A stretch of DNA of 64,000 nucleotides from Sphingomonas sp. JC676 (lineage in GTDB: Bacteria > Pseudomonadota > Alphaproteobacteria > Sphingomonadales > Sphingomonadaceae). The notes beneath the pieces are model-generated. The model was not told where the DNA came from. It made no database searches and saw only the letters and a program-made list of their open reading frames with translations. The stretch covers positions 1,240,001-1,304,000 of the forward strand of contig NZ_JACTGR010000001.1 of assembly GCF_014489075.1 (NCBI RefSeq), in the 5' to 3' direction. Below are positions 53,026-62,538 of the stretch, piece after piece; the first letter of the stretch is position 1, and every line of letters starts with the position of its first letter. Made by a program: the position numbers and the translations under genes.

Positions 53026-55077
53026 TCACCCGGCCCTGAGCAGCCCCACCGCCGCGTCCCGCTCGAACAGATAGAGCGCGATCCGCGCCGCCTGCCCCCG
53101 CTCGCCCTTCAGTCCGCCGTCGCGGTCGATCAGCAGCCGCGCATCGCCGTTCGCCGGTGGCAGCAGCCCGCCAAGCATCTCGGGCGACGCCAACCGGAAT
53201 TGCATGTCGCCCGATTGCCGCGTGCCCAGCAGCTCGCCCGCTCCGCGCAGCCGCAGATCCTCCTCGGCGATCCGGAACCCGTCATTGGTCTCGCGCATCA
53301 GCGCCAGCCGCGCCCGCGAGGTCTCGCTCAATTGGCCGCCGCGGAGCAGGATGCACACCGATCGCCCGCTCCCCCGCCCCACGCGACCCCGCAACTGATG
53401 GAGCTGCGCCAGCCCGAACCGGTCGGCATGCTCGATCACGATCAGCGTCGCATTGGGCACGTCGACGCCCACCTCGATCACCGTCGTCGCAACTAGCACG
53501 CCCAACTCGCCTGCGGCGAACCGCGCCATCACCGCATCCTTCTCGGGACCCTTCATCCGGCCGTGGACGAGCCCGACCTTGTCGCCGAACCGCGCCCGCA
53601 GCGATTCCGCCCGTGCCTCGGCGGCGGCGAGATCGCTCTTCTCGCTCTCCTCGACCAGCGGGCATACCCAATAGGCCTGTCCCCCGCCTGCCAGATGCCG
53701 CCCGAGCGCGTCGACGATCTCGGGCAACCGCTCCTCCGAGATCACGCTCGTCTCGATCGGCTGGCGCCCCGGCGGCATCTCGTCGAGCCGGCTGACGTCC
53801 ATCTCGCCATATTGGGCGAGGGTGAGCGTGCGCGGGATCGGCGTCGCGGTCATCACCAGCAGATGCGGCGGGCGTTCCGCTTTCGCTTGAAGCATCATCC
53901 GCTGCGCCACACCGAAGCGGTGCTGCTCGTCGACCACCACCAGCCCCAGGTCGCGATAGGTCACGCCTTCCTGGAAGATCGCATGCGTGCCGATCAAGAT
54001 GTCGATCTCGCCCACGGCGAGCCCCATCAGCGTCGCCTCGCGCACCCGCCCCTTGTCACGCCCGGTCAGGATCGCGACCCGCACCCCGATGCCCGAAAGA
54101 AGTCGGTTGAGCGTCTCGAAATGCTGCCGCGCCAATATCTCGGTCGGTGCCAGCAGCGCGCCCTGCGCTCCGGCCTCGGCGGCGATCAGCAGCGCCATCG
54201 TCGCCACCAGCGTCTTGCCCGATCCGACATCGCCCTGCAGCAGCCGCAACATCGGCTGGGTCTGCGTCAGGTCGCCCTCGATCTCGTGGATCGTCCGTGC
54301 CTGTGCGCCGGTGGGCGCATAGGGCAAGGTCAGTGCATCTCGCAGCCGTCCGTCGCCCTGCAGCGGTCGGCCCCGCTTGGACCGCGCCTCGCCGCGCACC
54401 AGCAGCAAGGCCAGCTGGTTGGCGAACACCTCGTCATAGGCCAGCCGCTCGCGCGCCTTGGCGTCCGCGGGGTCGGCGTGGATGCGTTCCAGCGCCTCGC
54501 GCCAATCGGGCCAATCGTGCTGCGCCTTCAGGCTCGGTTCGATCCACTCGGGCAGCTCCGGCGCGCGCTCGAGCGCCTGTGCCGCCATCGCCGCGATCCG
54601 CTTCGAGGTGATCCCCTCGGAGCAGGGATAGACCGCCTCGCGCCCGCCAGCCTCTGATTCCTCGGAAACCTCCGGATGGACGATCTGCAATTCCTGTCCG
54701 TACTGGTCGAGCCGCCCGGATACCCAGCGCGTCTCGTTCAGCGGCAGCAGCTTCTTCGCCCAGCCTGAATTGCCGCCGAAGAAGACGAGGCTGACATAAT
54801 TGCCCTTCGCATCCACCGCCTGCACTCGCGCCGGCGCCCGCGCACTGCCGCCGAAGCGATAGTTCATGGGAGTCAGTGGGATCGTGATCACCTGCCCTAC
54901 ATCTGCCGCCATCAGCTCGTCCCGCGGCAGCCGGTCGATGAAACCCGTCGGCAAGTGGAACGCGACATCCACGGCACGCGCCAGCCCCAGCCGCTCCAGC
55001 GGCTTGGCGAGCGCCGGGCCGATGCCCTTCAGCGCCGTGATCTCGGCAAACAGTGGATTGAGAATGTCGGGCCGCAT
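53026..55077 (-). CDS. recG: ATP-dependent DNA helicase RecG
   Basis: 683 residues from the ATG at 55077. The N-terminal wedge/OB domain (ITALKGIGPALAKPLERLGL, ITIPLTPMNYRF) precedes the SF2 helicase core: Walker A LLQGDVGSGKTLVATMALLI, Walker B LVVVDEQHRFGVAQRMM, LLVMTATPIPRTLTLAQYGE, RVGRGSGRSVCILL. RecG remodels stalled replication forks and branch-migrates Holliday junctions. It is divergent from sdhE-mfd, so two DNA-repair genes share a 71-base spacer with sdhE. Confidence 0.96.
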   Translation of the reverse strand: MRPDILNPLFAEITALKGIGPALAKPLERLGLARAVDVAFHLPTGFIDRLPRDELMAADVGQVITIPLTPMNYRFGGSARAPARVQAVDAKGNYVSLVFFGGNSGWAKKLLPLNETRWVSGRLDQYGQELQIVHPEVSEESEAGGREAVYPCSEGITSKRIAAMAAQALERAPELPEWIEPSLKAQHDWPDWREALERIHADPADAKARERLAYDEVFANQLALLLVRGEARSKRGRPLQGDGRLRDALTLPYAPTGAQARTIHEIEGDLTQTQPMLRLLQGDVGSGKTLVATMALLIAAEAGAQGALLAPTEILARQHFETLNRLLSGIGVRVAILTGRDKGRVREATLMGLAVGEIDILIGTHAIFQEGVTYRDLGLVVVDEQHRFGVAQRMMLQAKAERPPHLLVMTATPIPRTLTLAQYGEMDVSRLDEMPPGRQPIETSVISEERLPEIVDALGRHLAGGGQAYWVCPLVEESEKSDLAAAEARAESLRARFGDKVGLVHGRMKGPEKDAVMARFAAGELGVLVATTVIEVGVDVPNATLIVIEHADRFGLAQLHQLRGRVGRGSGRSVCILLRGGQLSETSRARLALMRETNDGFRIAEEDLRLRGAGELLGTRQSGDMQFRLASPEMLGGLLPPANGDARLLIDRDGGLKGERGQAARIALYLFERDAAVGLLRAG

Positions 55078-55148
55078 GTCTATCTCCCGCCCTACACCCA
55101 AGCCGACCGCGCATTCCAGCGCTGTCGGCCAATTCGCGTTGGAGCCCT

Positions 55149-55415
55149 ATGGATCGCGAACACCGCCTCAAGCGCCTGCGCTTCCGTGCCTGGCATCGCG
55201 GCGTCAAGGAGGCCGACCTGCTGATCGGCGGTTTCTTCGATCGCTATTCAGCTGGCTGGAACGTCGAGGAGATTGCGCTGTTCGAAGTGCTGCTCGAGGA
55301 GCAGGACGTCGACATCATGGCCTGGGCGATGGGAACGGAGCCCGTACCCGCGCGCTATGCCGGCAGCCTGATCAACGACCTCCAGACCCTCACCTACGTG
55401 CCGATTTCCCGCTGA
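55149..55415 (+). CDS. sdhE: Succinate dehydrogenase assembly factor 2 (SdhE)
   Basis: 88 residues. HRLKRLRFRAWHRGVKEADL followed by IGGFFDRYSAGW and LLEEQDVDIMAWAMGTEPVP matches SdhE/YgfY; the RGxKExD-type motif (RGVKEAD) near residue 18 is the region that contacts the flavoprotein. It promotes covalent FAD attachment to SdhA. It stops directly before the mfd start codon, with no spacing, so both are likely co-translated. Confidence 0.92.
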   Translation: MDREHRLKRLRFRAWHRGVKEADLLIGGFFDRYSAGWNVEEIALFEVLLEEQDVDIMAWAMGTEPVPARYAGSLINDLQTLTYVPISR

Positions 55416-58400
55416 ATGCCCGATCTGAAAACCATCCTTTCCGCCACGCGCCCGCTGACGCTGGCCGGCGCACCTACTGGCTTCCTGCCCTGGATGCTGG
55501 CCGATCTCGCGCGCGCCGCCGGCATGACCGTGTTCGTCGCGCCCGACGAGGCGGCGATGCGCGCGGTCGCGTCCACCGCGCCGTTCTTCGCACCCGAGCT
55601 GGAGATCCTGAGCTTCCCCGCCTGGGACTGCCTTCCCTATGACCGCGCCAGCCCGACCTTGCGTACTATGTCCGAGCGTCTCGGCACGCTCCACGCGCTC
55701 CAGGCCAAGCCCGGCAGGCCGCGCCTGCTCGTCACCACCGTCAACGCCGCCACCCAGCGCACCCTCACCCCCTTCCGCGTCCGCCAGTTCGTCGCGCGGC
55801 TCGCCCCTGGCGAGCGGATCAGCCTCGATCGCCTGACCACCCTGCTCCAGGCCAACGGCTATGTCCGGCTCGATACGGTCAACGACGCCGGCGAATTCGC
55901 GGTGCGCGGTGGCCTTGTCGATCTCTTCCCGAGCGGATCCGAGCAGCCGCTCCGCCTCGATTTCTTCGGCGACGAGATCGAGAGCGTCCGCACCTTCTCG
56001 CCCGAGGACCAGCGCACCACCGGCCGCATCGACGGCTTCACCCTGCTCCCGGCCTCCGAAACCCTGCTCGACGAGGAGTCGATCAAGCGCTTCCGCACGC
56101 GGTATCGGGAAAAGTTCGGCGCCACCGCCACCGGCGACCCGCTCTATCAGGCGATCAGCGACGGCCGCCGCCTCGCCGGCATGGAGCATTGGCTCCCGCT
56201 GTTCGAGGAACGGCTGGAGACTCTGTTCGATCACCTGCCCGACGGCGCCGTCATCGTCCGTGATTCGGCCGCTACCGGCGCGGCCGAGCAGCGCTTCGAG
56301 GCGATCGCCGACTATCAGGAAAACCGCGTCCGCGCTGAATCCTCCGCGCCAGGCAGCTATCGCCCGCTCGACGCCGCCGCGCTTTACCTGACCGCCGAGG
56401 AATGGGCGCAAAAGCTCGACCACGGCCCGGTCCACACCGCGACGCCCTTCCACGAGCCCGAATCCCGGACCGTCCTCGAATTCAACGTCGACGGCCCGCG
56501 CGACTTCGCGCCCGAGCGCGCCGCCAGCGCCAATGTCTACGAAGCCGTGGTCGATTTCCTCGCCAAGGCGAAGAAGCAGGGCCGCAAGGCGATCCTCGCC
56601 AGCTATTCCGCCGGCGCGCGCGATCGTCTCGCCGGTCTGCTCGGCGATCATGGCCTGAAAGGCGCCCGCAACGCTGACACCTGGCAAGAAGCGCTCGGCG
56701 CGGCGGACAAGGGCGTCGCGCTCACCGTCCTCCCGCTCGACCACGGCTTCAGCGCGCCCGACGTGGTCGTCCTCACCGAGCAGGATATGCTCGGCGACCG
56801 CCTCATCCGCCGTGCCAAGCGTCGCAAATCGACCGACGCGTTCCTCAACGAACTCGCCACGCTCTCCCCCGGCGATCTCGTCGTCCATGTCGATCACGGC
56901 ATCGGCCGCTACGAAGGGCTGACCCAGATCCCGGTTCAGAGGGCCCCGCACGATTGCGTTGCCCTCAGCTACGCCGGTGGCGACAAGCTCTACGTCCCCG
57001 TCGAGAATCTCGAGGTCCTCAGCCGTTATGGCGCGGGCGAGGAAGGTGCGACGCTCGACAAATTGGGCGGCGAAGGCTGGCAGCGCCGCAAGTCGCGGAT
57101 GAAGGATCGCATCCGCGAGATCGCGGGCGAGCTCATCGCCACCGCTGCCCATCGCGCGGTGCGCCCCGGCGAAGTCATCGAACCCGATCATGGCAGCTAT
57201 CCCGCCTTTGTTGATCGCTTCCCCTATGAGGAAACCGACGACCAGGACCGCGCGATCGGCGACGTGCTAGGCGATCTCGCGGCCGGCCGCCCGATGGACC
57301 GGCTCATCGTCGGCGATGTCGGCTTCGGCAAGACCGAGGTCGCGTTGCGCGCCGCCTTCGTCGCCGCAATGAGTGGCCTCCAGGTCGCGGTCGTCTGCCC
57401 GACGACACTCCTCGCGCGGCAGCATCACCGCAACTTCCTCGAGCGTTTCCAAGGCTTCCCGCTCAATATCGGCCGCCTCTCGCGCCTCGTTCCCGCCGCC
57501 GAGGCCAAGGCGACCAAGGAAGGCCTCACCAACGGCACGATCGATATCGTCATCGGCACCCACGCGATGCTGTCCAAGAGCGTCGAGTTCAAGCGCCTCG
57601 GCCTCGTCATCGTCGACGAGGAACAGCGTTTCGGCGTAACCCACAAGGAACGGCTCAAGGCGATGAAGGCGGACGTCCACGTCCTTACCCTAACCGCCAC
57701 GCCGATCCCACGTACGCTCCAGATGGCGATGTCGGGCCTGCGCGAGTTGTCCGTCATCCAGACCCCCCCGGTCGATCGCCTGGCAGTGCGCACCTATGTC
57801 ATGCCCTGGGACCCGGTCGTGCTGCGCGAGGCGCTGCTCCGCGAACATTATCGCGGTGGCCAGGCCTATTTCGTCACCCCGCGCATCGCTGATCTACCCG
57901 ATATCGAGAAGTTCCTGCGCGAGGACGTGCCCGAGATCACCTATGTCGTCGCCCACGGCCAGATGGCGCCGACCGAGGTCGAGGAGCGCATGTCCGCCTT
58001 CTACGACCGCCGCTACGACCTGCTCGTCTCGACTACGATCATCGAGAGCGGCCTCGACATACCCAGCGCCAACACGCTGGTCGTCAACCGCGCCGACAAG
58101 TTCGGTCTCGCCCAGCTCTACCAGATCCGCGGCCGCGTCGGGCGCTCCAAGACCCGCGCTTATGCCTATCTCACCACCCCGCCCGAGCGGCTGATGACCG
58201 AGGCTGCCGACAAGCGCCTCAAGGTCCTGTCCGATCTCGAATCGCTGGGCGCCGGCTTCCAGCTCGCCAGCCACGATCTCGACATCCGCGGCGCGGGCAA
58301 CCTGCTCGGAGACGAGCAGTCCGGGCACATCAAGGAAGTCGGCTACGAACTCTACCAGGCGATGCTGGAGGAGGCGATCCTCGACGCCCGCGCCGGCGGC

Positions 58401-58871
58401 CTGCGCGACGAGCGCCCACGCGACCTGTCGCCGCAGATCACGGTCGATGCACCGATCATGATCCCGGAGGATTATGTCCCCGATCTCGATCTGCGCATGG
58501 GCCTGTATCGTCGCCTCAACGAGGTCGAGGACAAGGCCGGGATCGAGAGCTTCGCCGCCGAGATGATCGACCGCTTCGGCAAGCTGCCCGAGCCGACCGA
58601 CAATCTCCTCCAGCTGATCGAGGCAAAGCTCAACGCCAAGACCGCGTGCATCGCCAAGCTGGACGTCGGCCCCAAGGGCGCGCTCGTCACCTTCCACGAC
58701 GACAAGTTCCCGAACGTCGCCGGCCTGCTCGCTTATGTCGACAAGCTCGACGGCACCGCGCGCCTGCGCCCCGACATGAAGCTCGTCATCAATCGCGTCT
58801 GGGCGAACCCCAAGGCGCGACTGCACGGCGCGCTGCAATTGTCGCGGGGTCTGGCCAAGGCGGCGGGCTAG
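55416..58871 (+). CDS. mfd: Transcription-repair coupling factor Mfd
   Basis: 1151 residues, normal for Mfd. In order: UvrB-homology region (about 1-330), RNA-polymerase interaction domain (SPGDLVVHVDHGIGRYEGLT at about 480), SF2 translocase with Walker A (LIVGDVGFGKTEVALRAAFV) and Walker B (LVIVDEEQRFGVTHKERLKA), the TRG motif region (NLLGDEQSGHIKEVGYELYQ), and the C-terminal regulatory domain. It removes stalled RNA polymerase from DNA lesions and recruits UvrA. The ATG directly follows the sdhE stop. Confidence 0.97.
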   Translation: MPDLKTILSATRPLTLAGAPTGFLPWMLADLARAAGMTVFVAPDEAAMRAVASTAPFFAPELEILSFPAWDCLPYDRASPTLRTMSERLGTLHALQAKPGRPRLLVTTVNAATQRTLTPFRVRQFVARLAPGERISLDRLTTLLQANGYVRLDTVNDAGEFAVRGGLVDLFPSGSEQPLRLDFFGDEIESVRTFSPEDQRTTGRIDGFTLLPASETLLDEESIKRFRTRYREKFGATATGDPLYQAISDGRRLAGMEHWLPLFEERLETLFDHLPDGAVIVRDSAATGAAEQRFEAIADYQENRVRAESSAPGSYRPLDAAALYLTAEEWAQKLDHGPVHTATPFHEPESRTVLEFNVDGPRDFAPERAASANVYEAVVDFLAKAKKQGRKAILASYSAGARDRLAGLLGDHGLKGARNADTWQEALGAADKGVALTVLPLDHGFSAPDVVVLTEQDMLGDRLIRRAKRRKSTDAFLNELATLSPGDLVVHVDHGIGRYEGLTQIPVQRAPHDCVALSYAGGDKLYVPVENLEVLSRYGAGEEGATLDKLGGEGWQRRKSRMKDRIREIAGELIATAAHRAVRPGEVIEPDHGSYPAFVDRFPYEETDDQDRAIGDVLGDLAAGRPMDRLIVGDVGFGKTEVALRAAFVAAMSGLQVAVVCPTTLLARQHHRNFLERFQGFPLNIGRLSRLVPAAEAKATKEGLTNGTIDIVIGTHAMLSKSVEFKRLGLVIVDEEQRFGVTHKERLKAMKADVHVLTLTATPIPRTLQMAMSGLRELSVIQTPPVDRLAVRTYVMPWDPVVLREALLREHYRGGQAYFVTPRIADLPDIEKFLREDVPEITYVVAHGQMAPTEVEERMSAFYDRRYDLLVSTTIIESGLDIPSANTLVVNRADKFGLAQLYQIRGRVGRSKTRAYAYLTTPPERLMTEAADKRLKVLSDLESLGAGFQLASHDLDIRGAGNLLGDEQSGHIKEVGYELYQAMLEEAILDARAGGLRDERPRDLSPQITVDAPIMIPEDYVPDLDLRMGLYRRLNEVEDKAGIESFAAEMIDRFGKLPEPTDNLLQLIEAKLNAKTACIAKLDVGPKGALVTFHDDKFPNVAGLLAYVDKLDGTARLRPDMKLVINRVWANPKARLHGALQLSRGLAKAAG

Positions 58872-58876
58872 CGGTC

Positions 58877-59425
58877 ATGGGGCGACTGCCGGCCGGCTTC
58901 TTCGCACGCGAGGTCGAGACGGTCGCCCGTGCGCTGATCGGGACGAACCTTCTGGTCGACGATGTCGGCGGCATGATCGTCGAGACCGAAGCTTATGATT
59001 CGAACGACCCGGCATCCCATTGCTTCCGCGGCCGCACCGCCCGCAATGCCAGCATGTTCGGACCGCCCGGTCACGCCTATGTCTATCGAAGCTACGGCAT
59101 TCACTGGTGCCTGAACTTCGTCTGCACCACGGGAAGCGGCGTGCTGATCCGCGCGTTGGAACCGGTCGCCGGCCTGGACCGCATGATCGAACGTCGCGGC
59201 GTGGCTGACGTCCGTCGACTGTGCGCAGGCCCTGGCCGCCTCTGCCAGGCGCTTGGCATAGATATCGGACTCGACGGACGATCGCTCGACGAGCCGCCCT
59301 TTGCGCTATCACCCGCCGAACGGACTCCAATGATCAGCGCCGGTCCGCGGATCGGGATCAGCAAAGGCGTGGAGACACCGTGGCGCTTCTGCCTCGACGG
59401 ATCACGCTTTCTCAGTCGACGGTAG
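58877..59425 (+). CDS. DNA-3-methyladenine glycosylase (AAG/Mpg type)
   Basis: 182 residues from the ATG at 58877, 5 bases after mfd. The series LPAGFFAREVETVARALIGT, GGMIVETEAYDSNDPASHCF, ARNASMFGPPGHAYVYRSYG and GSGVLIRALEPVAGLDRMIE contains the catalytic Glu (IVETEAY) and the Tyr used for nucleotide flipping (YVYRSYG). It removes alkylated purines in base-excision repair. The position after mfd suggests co-expression of two repair genes. It is slightly shorter than typical family members at the C-terminus. Confidence 0.9.
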   Translation: MGRLPAGFFAREVETVARALIGTNLLVDDVGGMIVETEAYDSNDPASHCFRGRTARNASMFGPPGHAYVYRSYGIHWCLNFVCTTGSGVLIRALEPVAGLDRMIERRGVADVRRLCAGPGRLCQALGIDIGLDGRSLDEPPFALSPAERTPMISAGPRIGISKGVETPWRFCLDGSRFLSRR

Positions 59426-59450
59426 TTTGGAACGCTTCCCGGCGATGAAC

Positions 59451-59846
59451 CTAGGGTGGCGCGGTGTCGCCCATGCGTTCGACAAGATGGGCGCGCGAAG
59501 GGGCCGGCTCGAACCGATCGGCAAAATATTGCGTCTCATGGAATACCTGTCCTTCGCAGAACTCCATGATGCTCACCGCATAGGATGGCACGCCGTCATA
59601 GCTGAGTACGAATTCCGTGATCCACAGATCGCCTCCGCCAATGATCCGCCGAATCGCAAACCGCTTCTTGTTTGGCTGGGCGTATCGACTTTCCTGGATA
59701 TTGCGCCGGCCGCGGATACGTTCGCCCGATTGCGGGTAATCCAGCACAGCGTCTTCGCAGTAGATTTCATGTTCGGCCTCGAAGTCTCCGGCGTCCGAAG
59801 CGGCCCAATGGTGCTCCAGCGCCGGTCGCACAATTTGGTCATCCAT
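59451..59846 (-). CDS. NTF2-like (SnoaL-type) protein
   Basis: 131 residues from the ATG at 59846. The pattern LEHHWAASDAGDFEAEHEIY, CEDAVLDYPQSGERIRGRRN, IQESRYAQPNKKRFAIRRII and WITEFVLSYDGVPSYAVSIM is that of the NTF2-like/SnoaL cone fold, which binds or isomerises small hydrophobic ligands. The cytosolic role and ligand are unknown. No partner gene is adjacent on the same strand. Confidence 0.78.
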   Translation of the reverse strand: MDDQIVRPALEHHWAASDAGDFEAEHEIYCEDAVLDYPQSGERIRGRRNIQESRYAQPNKKRFAIRRIIGGGDLWITEFVLSYDGVPSYAVSIMEFCEGQVFHETQYFADRFEPAPSRAHLVERMGDTAPP

Positions 59847-60054
59847 CTCGATCTCCCATCTGCGCCTTGGCAATTTCGAGCCGTACGTCTCGCAATGCAG
59901 GATTTCGCCAGCGCCTCGAATTGAAATGTAGGATTTGAGCTGCGAAGCCTTCCGGGCTCTTTCTCATCGCCGGCTTTACCCGGGGCAGTCCTCCATCGGG
60001 GACCCAGGATTTTCGACATAGCAGGTGTCAACCGTGTCAACCTCGGGTAGCCAG

Positions 60055-60474
60055 TTACCGCTCCAACCCCGAATCGCCGCCTGGCCCGATCACCAGCACG
60101 ATCTCCCGATCCGCCTCCAGCTCCTCGATCGAGAATTTCTCGCGCCGCATCGCAAAGCTGCCGCTCCACTGATCGAGCCGCCAGCCGCCGCTGATCTCGG
60201 TCGCGTCGTCGTTGACCGTGCCGGCATAGTAGACGGCGTGGGTCCAGCGCCCCTCATATTGCTTGATCCAGTGGATCTGCGCACCCGTGCGCGCGCCGCT
60301 CACCGTCGCGCGGAGCGGTTCCGGCGCCTCGGGATCGGTCTCGCTGATGCTGCCGTCCACCGCGCCACCCATTTCCTCCAGCACCGCGATGAAGCTGTTG
60401 GGATCGACAAAGGGATCGGTCGAGCTCCAGCGTCCGTACCAGACGCCGGAAACGTCGCGCCCGTCGCCGCTCAC
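60055..60474 (-). CDS. Conserved hypothetical protein (139 aa)
   Basis: It begins at a GTG overlapping the stop of the EAL-domain gene by 4 bases (GTGA). The beta-rich sequence (SGVWYGRWSSTDPFVDPNSF, ISETDPEAPEPLRATVSGAR, HWIKQYEGRWTHAVYYAGTV, GGWRLDQWSGSFAMRREKFS) looks like a small lipocalin-like or beta-barrel protein. It has no signal peptide. No named family is recognised; translational coupling to the phosphodiesterase-type gene is the main clue. Confidence 0.65.
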   Translation of the reverse strand: MSGDGRDVSGVWYGRWSSTDPFVDPNSFIAVLEEMGGAVDGSISETDPEAPEPLRATVSGARTGAQIHWIKQYEGRWTHAVYYAGTVNDDATEISGGWRLDQWSGSFAMRREKFSIEELEADREIVLVIGPGGDSGLER

Positions 60475-62459
60475 CAGTCGCGCGCCAGCGTCGCCAGCGC
60501 GGGCACGTCGATCGGCCCCGAGCATAGAAACCCCTGGAAATACTGGCAGCCTTCCTTGGCGAGCATGTCGAGCTGGGTCTCGGTCTCGACCCCCTCGGCC
60601 ACCACCGAGAGCCCCAGCGAGCGCGCCATGTCGATCACCCCGCGCACCACGATCCGGTCGCGGTGCGAGCCGGTGATGTCCTGGCTCAATTTCTTGTCGA
60701 TCTTGAGATAGTCGAGCGGCAGCGCCTTGAGATAGGCAAGGCTCGAATAGCCCGTGCCGAAATCGTCGATCGCCACCCGGCATCCGGCGGTGCGCAGCTC
60801 GGACAGGAGCCGCGCCGCCTCGCTCAGATCCGCCATGATTCCGCTCTCGGTGATCTCGATCGTCAGCCGCGCTCGCGGAAAGCCGCTGGCGTCGATCCGC
60901 CCCAACAGGCTGTCGGCAAAGCCCGGCCGCCCGACATCGGCCGCGGTCACGTTGATCGAGAGCCTGAGCTTGCCCAATGTTTGCGGCCAGAGCGCCGCCA
61001 CCGTCAGCGCGCGCTTCTGGACATGGTCGCTGAGTAGGCTTTCCAGCCCCGCGCGTTCGGCGGCGGTGAATAAAGGCTCGGCGCCGACCTCGCCATATTG
61101 TGGGTGCTGCCACCGGGCGAGCGCCTCGACGCCGATGATCTGGCCCGTCGCGATCGCCACCTGCGGCTGGAACAGCACGCCGATCTCGCCGCGCTCGATG
61201 CCCTTGCGCAGATCGCCGACCAGCGCCTCGATCGATGGTCCGCTATGCGCGCTCACCGGCCCATCGCCGAGCAGCGCTTCGCTCGCCCGGCGCAGCAGGG
61301 TCCCCGCCGTGTCCGCCGCCTCGCTCTCCGCCGTCACCAGCTTGGCGCCGAGATGGGCGAGCTCGCCGCCCGCCACGAAAGGCCGCGCCAGTGCCTCCTT
61401 CAGACGATCCGCAGTCTCCGTCAGCGCCCTGCGGCCGGGATCGAGGCTCGCCGCCAGGAAATCCGATCCGCCGATGCGTGCGACGATCGCATCCTTGCCC
61501 AGCGTCTCGCGCACCACTTCCGCCACGCGTCGCGATACACCGCGGAGCAGTTCGTCGCCCGCGGCGCGGCCATAAGCTGTGTTGACCGTGTCGAAGCGGG
61601 TGAGCCCGATCAGGATCAGCCCGATCGAATTCCCCTCTTCCAGCCGCCGATCGACCCAGCGCCGCGCGCTCGGGCCGTCCCGCGCGCCAGTCAGCGCATC
61701 GCGCACCGCCGCGCCCGCATCGGGGGCCATTCCCAGCGCCTCGACCAATGCGTCGAGCCGTCCGGTCTCCGGATCATATTGGAGGTGCTGCACCACGCGG
61801 CCCATGCCGGGCATGTCGTGCGCGAACGCCGTCGATCCCCCTTCCCCGTCGAGCCGCTTGAGCGCGGCACGCGCCAGTTTCCGGTCCCCGGGGACCAACC
61901 GCGAGAACATTGCCCGAATGCCTGGCGCCTCGGGCAAGTCGAGCATCGCCGCGAGCGCCGGCGTCATTTCGAGCGAACCCATGTCGCGATCGTAGCGCCA
62001 GCCCAGCGGTTCGGTGCTGCCGGTCCCCTGCCCCAGCCAGCTGGCCAGCCGCTCGACATGGCGCTGCGCGAAGCGGATCGCATGCGCCATCGCCGCGGAG
62101 GACATCGGGCTGCCCAGGAAATGCGTCGCGCCGGCATCGTAGAAGCGCTGCATATGCACCGTGTCGCTCTGCGAGACGAGGATCAGCATCGCTGCGCCGT
62201 GCGCCTGGATGGTCGGGCCCAGGATCTTGGCGGCATCGAGCCCGTCGGTCATCGCGCCGCGCGCGTCGATCACCGCCACCGCCGCGCCGCTGGCCAGAAA
62301 GCGGGTCTCCAGCCCCTCGCTTCGCCGCGCCGCCACGACTCGCCAGCCGCCGCCCGCCGCTGCCGCCGCCACTTCGTCGCGCTGGCGGAAGGACAGCACG
62401 AACACCGGCGTTTCGGGCGCCGCAGCGTTGGTCTGAATTATCGCGAACTCATCATCCAT
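60471..62459 (-). CDS. Bifunctional-type GGDEF/EAL protein with degenerate GGDEF (c-di-GMP phosphodiesterase)
   Basis: 662 residues from the ATG at 62459 (an ATG at 62513 adds 18). The N-terminal 130 or so residues look like a receiver-type fold. The GGDEF domain is degenerate: ARIGGSDFLAA at 330-334 (GGSDF). The EAL domain is complete: GVEALARWQHPQYG, NVTAADVG, RLTIEITESG, IDDFGTGYSSLAYLKAL, LKIDKKLS, VVAEGVETETQ and QGFLCSGP, holding the metal and catalytic residues. It should hydrolyse c-di-GMP, with the GGDEF part serving as a GTP sensor or scaffold. No transmembrane segment. Divergent from moaA. Confidence 0.9.
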   Translation of the reverse strand: MDDEFAIIQTNAAAPETPVFVLSFRQRDEVAAAAAGGGWRVVAARRSEGLETRFLASGAAVAVIDARGAMTDGLDAAKILGPTIQAHGAAMLILVSQSDTVHMQRFYDAGATHFLGSPMSSAAMAHAIRFAQRHVERLASWLGQGTGSTEPLGWRYDRDMGSLEMTPALAAMLDLPEAPGIRAMFSRLVPGDRKLARAALKRLDGEGGSTAFAHDMPGMGRVVQHLQYDPETGRLDALVEALGMAPDAGAAVRDALTGARDGPSARRWVDRRLEEGNSIGLILIGLTRFDTVNTAYGRAAGDELLRGVSRRVAEVVRETLGKDAIVARIGGSDFLAASLDPGRRALTETADRLKEALARPFVAGGELAHLGAKLVTAESEAADTAGTLLRRASEALLGDGPVSAHSGPSIEALVGDLRKGIERGEIGVLFQPQVAIATGQIIGVEALARWQHPQYGEVGAEPLFTAAERAGLESLLSDHVQKRALTVAALWPQTLGKLRLSINVTAADVGRPGFADSLLGRIDASGFPRARLTIEITESGIMADLSEAARLLSELRTAGCRVAIDDFGTGYSSLAYLKALPLDYLKIDKKLSQDITGSHRDRIVVRGVIDMARSLGLSVVAEGVETETQLDMLAKEGCQYFQGFLCSGPIDVPALATLARDW

Positions 62460-62538
62460 CGCAGATCGATAGCCGGTAGCGTGGCGATCCGCCATCGCAA
62501 GGGTTGTTTGCATCGCCGCGAGTGCTTACCCAAGCTGC

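Noticed and set aside
55248-57191. A 647-codon minus-strand open frame inside sdhE and mfd
   Set aside because: It opposes mfd, whose motifs are complete. Composition is Ala/Glu/Gly/Arg-rich with no domain, so it is a shadow of high-GC codon use.
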